43,595 bases of DNA, taken from NCBI GenBank assembly GCA_002320665.1, contig DCKO01000033.1:1-43595 (forward strand), in the 5' to 3' direction. A program made the position numbers and the translations under genes. Within the stretch, counting starts at the first letter, position 1; each line of letters begins with the position of its first letter. This stretch comes from Micavibrio sp. UBA1672 (GTDB taxonomy: Bacteria; Pseudomonadota; Alphaproteobacteria; Micavibrionales; Micavibrionaceae). The notes under the pieces were generated by a model, which was given only the letters and a program-made list of their open reading frames with translations, was not told where the DNA came from and searched no databases. This document shows, in pieces, positions 1 to 8,016 of this stretch.

Positions 1-819
1 GCCTGTATCGAATGTTACACCCTTACCGACAAATGCCAAAGGCTCCTGATTACTATCGCGGTCCCCGATCCAGCGCATAATCACCATACGCGGCGGATTT
101 GCAGAACCTTGCCCGACAGATAAAATGGCACCCATCCCGAATTTATGCATTCTTTTTTCATCCAGAATATCAACCTCGACGCCATAAGGTTTAAGTTCCT
201 CTTTGATACGCTTGGCATAGATATCAGGAACAAGCGCATTTGGTGGCTCGTTCACGAGATCACGGCATAAAAACACCCCATCAGAAATTTTGGCAAAAAC
301 ATCATACAGTTTTTGGGCTTTATCACTGTCAAACAAAACGAAATGAAGTTTTTCCGGCTTTAGAGGTTTGTCATTGCCTTCTTTTGGAGTTTTGTATTTT
401 TCAAAATCATAAGAGCGTAGATAAAATCCATTGGCCAGATTTGCCGCAAACTCACCGCTAGAGGAGAGGTCATTATCAATGTAAAACTCGGCAGTTGTGA
501 TATTGGCTGATTTAAGCGCCGCAAAAAGCTTGCCACCTGCTTTTTCGGCGCTGGAAGGTTTTAGTTCATCTTTATCACCAAGACCAAGCAACACAATGTA
601 TGTATATGGCGCATTTTCCGGCGCCATAAAAATTTCGATATCACCATATTTACCTTTGAATTTCTTATTATGCTCAAGCGCATGGTCCAGAAAACCTTGC
701 AGATCGTAATTCAGACTCTCAAAAGATGAGCATCTTTCCTTGTCTTTGTAAAAACCCAAAATGGCGGCTTCATGCTCTTTGCCCGGGGCTTTGGAAAATG
801 TTACAGAAAGGTTGCTCAT
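1..819 (-). CDS. pepA: Leucyl aminopeptidase PepA, N-terminal part (runs off window)
   Basis: Cytosolic M17 metallo-aminopeptidase that removes N-terminal residues from peptides. The first 273 codons are present; the rest lies left of position 1. The N-terminal macrodomain-like half is complete. The visible end, VGKGVTFDTG, is the start of the catalytic domain and carries the first metal ligands (Lys of GKG, Asp of FDTG); the NTDAEGR loop is outside the window. The ATG at 819 is preceded by AAGGAG at ideal spacing. It is divergent from lptF, the same arrangement as in E. coli, where pepA and lptFG are also back to back. Family assignment is firm; peptide specificity cannot be judged. Confidence 0.95.
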   Translation of the reverse strand, partial: MSNLSVTFSKAPGKEHEAAILGFYKDKERCSSFESLNYDLQGFLDHALEHNKKFKGKYGDIEIFMAPENAPYTYIVLLGLGDKDELKPSSAEKAGGKLFAALKSANITTAEFYIDNDLSSSGEFAANLANGFYLRSYDFEKYKTPKEGNDKPLKPEKLHFVLFDSDKAQKLYDVFAKISDGVFLCRDLVNEPPNALVPDIYAKRIKEELKPYGVEVDILDEKRMHKFGMGAILSVGQGSANPPRMVIMRWIGDRDSNQEPLAFVGKGVTFDTG

Positions 820-843
820 CACTATGCTCCTTACGGATTTTAG

Positions 844-857
844 GTTAAATATTTAAC
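844..857. promoter_or_regulatory. 14-bp perfect palindrome between pepA and lptF
   Basis: GTTAAAT followed directly by its reverse complement ATTTAAC. It sits 25 bp upstream of pepA and just upstream of the proposed lptF -35 box, where an operator for either gene would lie. AT-rich palindromes of this length can arise by chance, so a regulatory role is inference. Confidence 0.35.
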
Positions 858-866
858 GTATTCGCT

Positions 867-895
867 TTGATTTAGAATGTATGACATAGTATAAG
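867..895 (+). promoter_or_regulatory. Sigma-70-like promoter for lptFG
   Basis: TTGATT at 867-872 and TATAAG at 890-895 are separated by exactly 17 bp. Initiation would fall near position 902. That excludes the in-frame TTG at 899 as the lptF start and leaves the ATG at 935 with a leader of about 33 nt. Confidence 0.55.
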
Positions 896-934
896 CTATT
901 GCTAAGAAAGGCTAGTGCGAAGCAAAAACAAAGT

Positions 935-2074
935 ATGAAAATTTTTATTTCCTATATTTTTAAAAACCTGATCATAGCCACAGCCTTTATCGCTGTGACT
1001 TTGACATTTATTGTTTTTCTAACGCAGTCTTTGCGCTTTTTAGAGCTTGTGGTTAATGCAGGTAATGCGGGGGCCGCCTTTTGGACTTTGACATTTTTGG
1101 CGCTACCGCGATTTTTTGAAGTGATTTTTCCGCTATCGATTATGATCGCGACGATTTTCATTTATAATAAAATGACACTAGATTCTGAGCTTACTGTGCT
1201 CAAAGCGGTTGGACATTCACCATTTTCGCTGGCCAAGCCTTTATTATTACTGGCGTTGATCGTAGCGCTATTATTATGGGTTATCACGCTATGGCTTGCG
1301 CCAGTATCCTTAAAAAACATGCAGAAAATGCGCCATAGCCTTACTACCGAGTTTTCATCTATGCTTTTCCGTGAAGGGGTTTTCAACCAGCCCGGTACAG
1401 GATTGACGGTTTATATATCCAAACGTACCGAGGATGGCACGCTGTCTGGCCTGATGATTCATGATACACGTGACGAGACCAAGCCGCCCTCCACCGTTTT
1501 AGCCAAACGAGGCATGATGGTTGCCGGTGAGGAAGGTCAACAAGTCGTAGTTTTTGATGGTTCTCGCCAAAGCTTTGATGAAGAGTCGGGCATCTTACAG
1601 CTTCTGACTTTTGATCAATATACAATCAATCTGCCCGAAGCTGGCCCTGTGACAAAGCGCTGGTCCGAGCCTGATGAACGCACGATATTCGAGCTTTTAA
1701 GACCGAATATGGATAATGCTCGTGACCGCGAGAATTTACGCAATTTTTCTATCGAAATTCACCGTCGGCTGGCCTCTCCTCTTTTGGCGATTGTCTTTCC
1801 ACTGATTGCGATTTGTGCGCTTGTGGTTGGGCCTATGGACCGGCGCGGGCAAGCCAAACGAATCATTTTGGCGGTTATCGGTATTATGCTGATACAGGGT
1901 TTGTTTCTGGCTTCTTATAATATTGCCAGAAACAACAATCTAGGCCTAGTGATGATGTATATTCTGACACTCGGCCCGATTTTCGTGAGCTTGTTTTTCC
2001 TAAGCGAGAAAAGCGAAAATTTCCGGCGCAATATTCTGTATAAGGCCAAAGGTCTGAAGGAGCAAAGCGCATGA
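935..2074 (+). CDS. lptF: LPS export ABC transporter permease LptF
   Basis: Inner-membrane permease of the LptB2FG complex, which extracts lipopolysaccharide and drives it along the Lpt bridge. YjgP/YjgQ family. It has an N-terminal membrane block (roughly residues 10-115, three helices), a periplasmic beta-jellyroll domain (about 120-270, including GVFNQPGTGLTVYI and the SGLMIHD segment), and a C-terminal block of three helices. At 379 residues it matches the family. An in-frame TTG at 899 would add 12 residues, but the predicted promoter starts transcription after it, so the ATG at 935 is preferred. The stop overlaps the lptG start by 4 nt (ATGA). It could be called LptG from sequence alone; first position in the pair and homologous layout favour LptF. 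Confidence 0.9.
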   Translation: MKIFISYIFKNLIIATAFIAVTLTFIVFLTQSLRFLELVVNAGNAGAAFWTLTFLALPRFFEVIFPLSIMIATIFIYNKMTLDSELTVLKAVGHSPFSLAKPLLLLALIVALLLWVITLWLAPVSLKNMQKMRHSLTTEFSSMLFREGVFNQPGTGLTVYISKRTEDGTLSGLMIHDTRDETKPPSTVLAKRGMMVAGEEGQQVVVFDGSRQSFDEESGILQLLTFDQYTINLPEAGPVTKRWSEPDERTIFELLRPNMDNARDRENLRNFSIEIHRRLASPLLAIVFPLIAICALVVGPMDRRGQAKRIILAVIGIMLIQGLFLASYNIARNNNLGLVMMYILTLGPIFVSLFFLSEKSENFRRNILYKAKGLKEQSA

Positions 2075-3234
2075 AAATTACCCGCACGCTGAGCTTTTAT
2101 ATTGCCAAGCATTATTTTTATAATCTGATTATCCTGATGCTGGCTTTGCTGGCGGTGATCTATCTTTTTGACACAGTCGAGCTTATCCGCCGCGCCAGTA
2201 AACACGATGATGTGCCCTTATCTCTGGTCCTGCAAATGGGCTTGCTTAAGCTTCCCGAGGTCGGGCAGACCCTTTTTCCCTTTGCCGTATTATTTGGTGC
2301 GATGTTTACGTTCTGGCAGATGACACGGCGTTATGAGTTAATTGTTGTGCGGGCCTCCGGCTTTTCTGTCTGGCAGTTTTTACTGCCTGTTATTGCGCTG
2401 GCCGTGTTAATCGGGATCATCGAGATTACGGTTATTAATCCTGTCGGGGCGGCCTTGATTGGAAAATTCGAGCAATTGGAACGTGTTCATTTGCGCCGAC
2501 AAACCAATCAGATTGTGGTCTTTAAGGAAGGTTTGTGGCTGCGTCAGGCGATTTTGATTGAGCAGGATTCAAGTGCGCAAGAGCAAGAAAATGCATCCAT
2601 TGAAACTAGTGAAAAACCCCTGATTTCAGGCTATGTAATTTTGCATGCTCCAAGGGTACAGCAACCTGACTGGGCCTTGCATACTGTCTCGGTTTTTTAC
2701 TTCACGGATGAACATCGCTTTTTACAGCGGATCGATGCTAAAACGGCGAAACTGGTTGATAATAACTGGGTTTTTAGAGATGTGGTGATTAATAAATATT
2801 CCAGCCCCACCGAAAAAGATACTGAATATATATTGCCGACGAATCTAACAATTAACGATATCGAAGAGAGCTTTTCCTCTCCCGAGACCATGTCTTTCTG
2901 GCGTTTACCGTCTTATATCAAAACCTTAGAGCGCACAGGTTTTGATGCAACGCGCCTGAAAGTACATTATCAAAATCTTCTCTCCCAGCCCTTAATGTTT
3001 GCGGCGATGATTCTCTTGGCGGCGACCGTATCCATGCGTCCGCCGCGATCCCGCGGGACTTTTCCGATTATTATGGCCGGAGTTTTTATGGGCTTTATTA
3101 TTTTCTTCCTGTCCAATTTCCTTCAAACACTTGGTACAACGCAGCAAATTCCGCCGATTTTAGCCGCTTGGTCACCTGCCTTGATCAGCTTTCTGCTGGG
3201 CTTATCCGTGGTGATGACGACTGAGGATGGATAA
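2071..3234 (+). CDS. lptG: LPS export ABC transporter permease LptG
   Basis: Second permease of the LptB2FG lipopolysaccharide exporter. The layout is the same as LptF: N-terminal helices (about 10-120, with the TLFPFAVLFGAMFTF helix), a periplasmic domain (about 130-280, with the YVILHAPRVQQPDW stretch), and C-terminal helices ending in the SPALISFLLGLSVVM segment. The cytoplasmic loop with PPRSRGTF precedes the fifth helix. Length is 387 residues, normal for LptG. Translation is coupled to lptF by the ATGA overlap, with AAGGAG upstream at 2057-2062. The ATPase LptB is not in the window and must be encoded elsewhere, as is usual. Confidence 0.9.
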   Translation: MKITRTLSFYIAKHYFYNLIILMLALLAVIYLFDTVELIRRASKHDDVPLSLVLQMGLLKLPEVGQTLFPFAVLFGAMFTFWQMTRRYELIVVRASGFSVWQFLLPVIALAVLIGIIEITVINPVGAALIGKFEQLERVHLRRQTNQIVVFKEGLWLRQAILIEQDSSAQEQENASIETSEKPLISGYVILHAPRVQQPDWALHTVSVFYFTDEHRFLQRIDAKTAKLVDNNWVFRDVVINKYSSPTEKDTEYILPTNLTINDIEESFSSPETMSFWRLPSYIKTLERTGFDATRLKVHYQNLLSQPLMFAAMILLAATVSMRPPRSRGTFPIIMAGVFMGFIIFFLSNFLQTLGTTQQIPPILAAWSPALISFLLGLSVVMTTEDG

Positions 3235-3241
3235 AAAATTA

Positions 3242-3259
3242 GAAACGCTCTGGCGTTTT
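3242..3259 (+). terminator. Weak hairpin after lptG
   Basis: GAAACGC / GCGTTTT pair over 6-7 bp around a TCTG loop. No clean T-run follows, so this is at best a weak terminator or a pause or processing site. Confidence 0.25.
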
Positions 3260-3404
3260 CGTAAAACTTCTTTATAAAAAATAAAATAAAGTTTTTACTG
3301 ATGCGCCGTGTTAACCAATTAATAAGTAGTGCTGTGGTAAAAAGGTAACGCTCGCGTAAAATTCATCCAGTTTAATATAGTTATTAACGAGTAGAGATCA
3401 GGTT

Positions 3405-4205
3405 ATGGCATATTCCGGTAAAGCTAAAATTTCGAGACAATTCCTTGCCCTTGCGCTTATGATTCCCGCAGCTTTTTTAAGCTCTTGCAGTCATAATAAT
3501 CAGGAAGACGAGTTCGCCTTTCATAGTGAAGCTATGATTTCCGATCCCTATGAAGAATATAATAGAAAAGTTTTTGCCTTTAACCGTCATGTTGATCATT
3601 ATGTGATGAATCCGGTTATTCGCGGCTATCGCACTGTTACGCCAGAACCTGCACGTAATGGAATTCGTAACTTCCTGCGCAATCTGAACAGCCCTGTTGT
3701 GTTCTTTAATCAGGTCTTACAAGGTGATATTGAAGGTGCGGGTACAGTTCTGGTTCGCGCCAGTATAAACAGTATTTTAGGTATTGGTGGCCTTATTGAC
3801 CTTGCCGCCCATGAGGGCATTGAATATGAATCCGAAGATTTTGGTCAAACATTGGGTGTTTGGGGTGTGCCTCATGGTCCATATATGGTTGTTCCCTTCA
3901 TTGGCCCGTCTTCAACACGTGATTATGCCGGATATTTTGTTGATGGTGCTATGGATCCCTTGCGCTGGTATTTGTTCAACATCAACGAAGAGCCACTATA
4001 TTATACAAAATTCGGTGTAAATTATCTGGATTTGCGTGATTCTCTGATGGATGTTCTAGTTGATCTGGAAAGAAGCTCTATTGATTATTATGCTTCTGTG
4101 CGTAGCACATATTACCAGCAGCGTGAGGCTTTGGTTGAAGACCGCGCCCGTCAAGCCGCCGATGATATTTCATATGAATCATATGACTTCCCGGAATTTG
4201 AATAA
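3405..4205 (+). CDS. mlaA: MlaA (VacJ) outer-membrane lipoprotein
   Basis: Outer-membrane component of the Mla system, which removes phospholipid from the outer leaflet and passes it to periplasmic MlaC. The N-terminus is a lipoprotein signal with hydrophobic core and lipobox LSSC (Cys about residue 28). The family hallmark DPYEEYNRKVFAFN follows at about residues 47-60, then NFLRNLNSPVVFFNQVLQGD and DFGQTLGVWGVPHGPYMVVP, all typical of MlaA. Length is 266 residues. No transmembrane helix is expected beyond the signal; the protein is embedded as a lipid-flanked ring. It lies between lptG and mlaC, forming an outer-membrane lipid homeostasis block. The conserved motifs make the assignment secure. 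Confidence 0.95.
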   Translation: MAYSGKAKISRQFLALALMIPAAFLSSCSHNNQEDEFAFHSEAMISDPYEEYNRKVFAFNRHVDHYVMNPVIRGYRTVTPEPARNGIRNFLRNLNSPVVFFNQVLQGDIEGAGTVLVRASINSILGIGGLIDLAAHEGIEYESEDFGQTLGVWGVPHGPYMVVPFIGPSSTRDYAGYFVDGAMDPLRWYLFNINEEPLYYTKFGVNYLDLRDSLMDVLVDLERSSIDYYASVRSTYYQQREALVEDRARQAADDISYESYDFPEFE

Positions 4206-4368
4206 TAATTTGTGCTTCCCTTAAATTTCGACTTGCTTTATCACAGAGAATTATTGTGAACTATAATTTCTTGCGTGCCTAACAGTGTTTTAATCTTGTT
4301 AGGGTATGCTAGGGTTATAGGATAAATTTGATAACGGTAAGGTATTTGGAAGTATTGAGGAGTATATA

Positions 4369-5037
4369 ATGCGTTTGAGCCACACATCCCTTTTGACCAT
4401 TCTGGCAGCTAGTAGTTTTTCTTTTGTTCCTGTAGCGCATGGCTTTACAGATTTTTCAGCAGCAAACACTGCGCATACTTCACCTTCCTATGTTTATCAT
4501 GTTGCCGTAGATGATGCCGTTCAGAGCGGTGCCAAGAACTTTGTCGATAAGCTTGCGCAAGATGGAATCGGTTTTTTGACAGATGAAAGTCTTGGTGAAG
4601 AAGAGCGCAAATCGCAATTCCGCAAATTTCTGATCAAAAATTTTGATATGAAGGCTATTGGTCGTTTTGCTTTGGGGCGTTACTGGAGAGCTAGTTCTGA
4701 CAAGGAGCAAAAAGAGTATCTTGACCTGTTTCAGGATATGATTGTTGATGTATATTCCAAGCGCTTTAGCGAATATGATGGTCAAAAGCTGGATGTACAA
4801 TCTGTCCGGCCCGAGGGCAAGTCAGATAGTATTGTGACATCTGTTATTATCCCGAATAGCGGCCCCAAGGTTCGTGTAGATTGGCGTGTGAGATATAAGA
4901 ACAATCAGTACCGCGTTATTGATATCATCGTTGAGGGGGTTAGTATGGCCCTGACACAGCGTTCTGATTTTGCCTCTGTGATACAACGCGGCGGCGGTGA
5001 AGTAGAAGTCCTTTTGGCGCATCTTCGCGTGGAATAA
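4369..5037 (+). CDS. mlaC: MlaC/Ttg2D phospholipid-binding periplasmic protein
   Basis: Soluble periplasmic shuttle that carries phospholipid between MlaA and the inner-membrane MlaFEDB transporter. A cleavable signal peptide covers about residues 1-25 (hydrophobic core, then VAHGF). The mature part shows the MlaC fold signature: FRKFLIKNFDMKAIGRFALGR, then EYLDLFQDMIVDVYSKRFSEY, and the strand-rich VDWRVRYKNNQYRVIDIIVEG near the C-terminus. GAGGAG lies just upstream of the ATG at 4369. The gene follows mlaA with a 163-bp gap, so it may have its own promoter; a weak TTGTTA...TAGGAT candidate is at 4296-4323. The transporter genes mlaFED are not in view. Confidence 0.92.
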   Translation: MRLSHTSLLTILAASSFSFVPVAHGFTDFSAANTAHTSPSYVYHVAVDDAVQSGAKNFVDKLAQDGIGFLTDESLGEEERKSQFRKFLIKNFDMKAIGRFALGRYWRASSDKEQKEYLDLFQDMIVDVYSKRFSEYDGQKLDVQSVRPEGKSDSIVTSVIIPNSGPKVRVDWRVRYKNNQYRVIDIIVEGVSMALTQRSDFASVIQRGGGEVEVLLAHLRVE

Positions 5038-5049
5038 AGCTTTTTTAAA

Positions 5050-5071
5050 TAATAAATGGCATGTTTTATTA
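5050..5071. terminator. AT-only hairpin between convergent mlaC and the DotA-like operon
   Basis: TAATAAA and TTTATTA pair around an 8-nt loop in the 31-bp gap between two convergent genes. It could act in both directions but is thermodynamically weak because all pairs are A-T. Confidence 0.25.
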
Positions 5072-8014
5072 CTGAGAACCACCGAGACCGCCAGTGATAA
5101 TGGTGGTATCTGTGACTTTATCACGACTAGACATACGGCCTTGCATACGGTCGATCATACCTTCAAATTGTGCGCCAAATCTCTGCTGACCACGGAACAT
5201 AGAGCCTGATAGATCTTGCACAGGGTCTCCTGCATTTTCCTGGAATGTGGCCACGGTTACACCCATCCAACGCATAATATTATTAGGCACAGCATCAATC
5301 ATTTTGAAACAGGACAGACCGATCATGTACACAAGCATTACATAGATCAGTGTATATACTAATTCATCCAATGGCCCCCTCAACAAGCTTATATTATGAT
5401 TACCTGATGCCAAGGCTATTGCTGTGTCTCTATTTCCGCCACCAACCATAATGAGTAAAATATCAAATACATCATGAAGGACATCAACAAGAGCAGAGAA
5501 CAAAATTATACTCGATAAAAATCCAGCAATAATTAGCGTCGGACGAAGCATAATTTCCATCAATAAGAAATACCCGTTTGTTGCCCATGGTCCTGGCAAG
5601 CCCTCACCATCAATTTTGATGTGTGCCAGAGCCCATAGCGGCATAGCTACAATGGCTTCAAAAATACTTTTTATCCAGTGTGCAAATGCAAAGAAGAAAT
5701 AGATAAACGGCATAAAGGGCAACACATAATAAAGCATAAATCCTAGAGAAAATCCTATAAATGCGATTTTTGTTAAAAAGGTTGAAAGTGTTTTAACTCC
5801 GAGATCCATACCTATTACTTGGTCAAGAATAACGCCAATAGGCTGGCCTAAAACACCGAAAAACAAATTCCGCAGAGAAGCATCAACCAAGCCCTTACCC
5901 AAAGAACTGAGCATGGCCAACGGATGAATTTTGATGTTGTTTCGTGGGTCAGGACCAATACTGTAGAAATTCTCTCTTATGTCCATAAGACCATTTGTTC
6001 CCAAAATCATATTAATGGCATCGAGAATTGCATTACCGGTAGATTTCGTAAATGAAGTCGATCGGGCATTTGTTGTTTCCCATAGATCATATACTGAATA
6101 GAGCACAGAAGCAATTTGCGCATCCCCAGCCCTATTAAATTCTACAAGTTGCCCATTTTTTAGCAACGGACTAAACCGCTTTTGCCAGTCAGCATTTTCA
6201 TCATCCAATTTGTGTGCGTTCTGGGCTTCTTCCATGACCATAGGGTACAAATATGGTTGGGGAAATGCCATAATAGCTCCTGTAACCAACCCATTGGCTT
6301 CAGCTATTTTATTATACCAGAGTGCTGCTCCAACCCAGCCTTTGTCTCTGATCACGGCGGGCACACCAAAGTCATAATTAGCCCGAATCCATTCCATAGT
6401 ATTTCCTGCTGCATACGTTACTGCACCAGTTGAAGGATCATTATAGTCTCCCCCGATAAGATACTGATTGATGTAATCATAAAATCTGGATGTGTCTTCA
6501 ACGATTGCACGTGTTGGCCATTGGGATGCTGGTGCAGGGCCATATAAAAGCGCATAGGAAAAATTTGTGTCTACACATTCCGAGTTATTATCATGAGGCA
6601 TTACCGAAGAAACCATACACCTTGAAACCTCTCCAAGATAATCATCTTCAAGATAAAACCCGATATTAATAAAATGGTTGGCTTGAATGCCATACACATT
6701 ATCTATAACAGCCGGATCAGTACTTGTGACTGGTATAGTTAACTCACCACATGTGGGCTCAACATACCCCCAATATTCCGCATTTGCACTAGGCGGAGCC
6801 GTAGGATACGTTGCCAAAGTTCCGCCCTCTTCATTGAGGTAACCAAAACGAACATACACATTCCCATATCTTGAAAATTCCACCGCTGTTTGAAAATTCC
6901 ACTGTACTGTGTAGTAATCTATGTAATCCAGCGTTGTTCCACCCATATTATTATATGGTGCAACCGGATTATTTTCCCTGACGACATATGGCTTTACATC
7001 TCTATTATACATCACCTTTTCGGCAATAATGCATGTAAGCACAATATGCATATATTGTGAGAAAGATGCACTACTAGGGAAAATTGGCTCTGCTATAAGG
7101 CTTTCTTGATCTCCAAGATATGTATCCATTGTTGTTGTCAATGTATCATGAAACGCATACCAAGCATTAGAAGCCATATTTGATCCTGCACGCGCAACAC
7201 CCAGTGTGATAAACTGCGCTGCATTAATACCATTATTTGATGTTGCTCCAACACCTGTGCCACCCAAGTTCATAGGCATAATCAATGCAAAAAACATGAT
7301 TAATCTTGGAATAAACCATGCTCTGTTGAAGCGTCTACCAAACGGTGTGCCAGAAGTGATTGTTTCCCCAACAATAGCGATTACATAATATATAATCACA
7401 ATCAAAGCAATAAACGCTATGCCCATGGAATATATCTCCATCAAACTATGGAGCGCTATATGAAAAGGTCTTGGAAAAACAACAGTGGAATACGAAATTG
7501 GATCATTGTTAACATCCACACATGTGCCTAAGGCATAACATGATTCAAAAAAGCTACCGGTTCCGGCAAAATTCAAAACGCCAAAAACACGATCAAGAGT
7601 AATCATCGCCAAATCTTGATCGGGGGTTAATGGTGCTTGAAGTTCAAAAATTTGCCAGAATAATGTCGCAGCCATAGCTGAACTGGAAAACAAAGATATG
7701 CCAAATAGTGCAAATTGAACCAAAAGCATAATAAAGCCGGCCAGTATAGTAAAATATATTATAACTTGATCGATATTTTGTTTGGAAATCACAAGATTAG
7801 AGGATGCGACTGCCAAAACATGTCTTATCCCGTAGCGTCCAAAGTTTTCTGATTTTAAATACGGGTGATCTTTAGGAATAAGCCCAAAATTTGCATATAT
7901 GATAGCAATCATATTCGCAATAACAGAAAACCCAGAAGTCAACAAACCGATAATTCTAGGAAAAATACCGGGTAAACATGTATATTTTACAATTTGTCCT
8001 TTCTTTATTTCCAT
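5069..8014 (-). CDS. DotA/TraY-like inner-membrane protein, third gene of a triplet
   Basis: Large (981 residues) polytopic protein of the DotA/TraY family, inner-membrane components of type IVB (Dot/Icm, IncI-type) secretion systems. A cytosolic N-terminus of about 70 residues carries LPGIFPR, DHPYL and YGIRHV. Membrane segments lie at about 80-115 and 190-245, the latter followed by SGTPFGRRFN and a proline-rich re-entrant LIMPM helix. A long periplasmic region follows (about 280-690), with RDKGWVGAALWYNKIAEANG. The C-terminal membrane block has PLWALAHIKIDGEGLPG, then NGYFLLMEIMLRP. It starts 2 nt after the stop of the preceding paralogue and is the last gene of the operon. Function in an assembled secretion system is inferred from the family, not shown here. 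Confidence 0.82.
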   Translation of the reverse strand: MEIKKGQIVKYTCLPGIFPRIIGLLTSGFSVIANMIAIIYANFGLIPKDHPYLKSENFGRYGIRHVLAVASSNLVISKQNIDQVIIYFTILAGFIMLLVQFALFGISLFSSSAMAATLFWQIFELQAPLTPDQDLAMITLDRVFGVLNFAGTGSFFESCYALGTCVDVNNDPISYSTVVFPRPFHIALHSLMEIYSMGIAFIALIVIIYYVIAIVGETITSGTPFGRRFNRAWFIPRLIMFFALIMPMNLGGTGVGATSNNGINAAQFITLGVARAGSNMASNAWYAFHDTLTTTMDTYLGDQESLIAEPIFPSSASFSQYMHIVLTCIIAEKVMYNRDVKPYVVRENNPVAPYNNMGGTTLDYIDYYTVQWNFQTAVEFSRYGNVYVRFGYLNEEGGTLATYPTAPPSANAEYWGYVEPTCGELTIPVTSTDPAVIDNVYGIQANHFINIGFYLEDDYLGEVSRCMVSSVMPHDNNSECVDTNFSYALLYGPAPASQWPTRAIVEDTSRFYDYINQYLIGGDYNDPSTGAVTYAAGNTMEWIRANYDFGVPAVIRDKGWVGAALWYNKIAEANGLVTGAIMAFPQPYLYPMVMEEAQNAHKLDDENADWQKRFSPLLKNGQLVEFNRAGDAQIASVLYSVYDLWETTNARSTSFTKSTGNAILDAINMILGTNGLMDIRENFYSIGPDPRNNIKIHPLAMLSSLGKGLVDASLRNLFFGVLGQPIGVILDQVIGMDLGVKTLSTFLTKIAFIGFSLGFMLYYVLPFMPFIYFFFAFAHWIKSIFEAIVAMPLWALAHIKIDGEGLPGPWATNGYFLLMEIMLRPTLIIAGFLSSIILFSALVDVLHDVFDILLIMVGGGNRDTAIALASGNHNISLLRGPLDELVYTLIYVMLVYMIGLSCFKMIDAVPNNIMRWMGVTVATFQENAGDPVQDLSGSMFRGQQRFGAQFEGMIDRMQGRMSSRDKVTDTTIITGGLGGSQ

Positions 8015-8016
8015 TC

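Noticed and set aside
899..934. TTG start for lptF giving 12 extra residues
   Set aside because: The predicted promoter starts transcription after this position, and LptF proteins begin close to the ATG at 935.
4241..4259. TCACA-N9-TGTGA inverted repeat upstream of mlaC, which recalls a CRP site
   Set aside because: CRP/FNR-type sites read TGTGA...TCACA with 6 bp between; here the arms are in the opposite order and too far apart.
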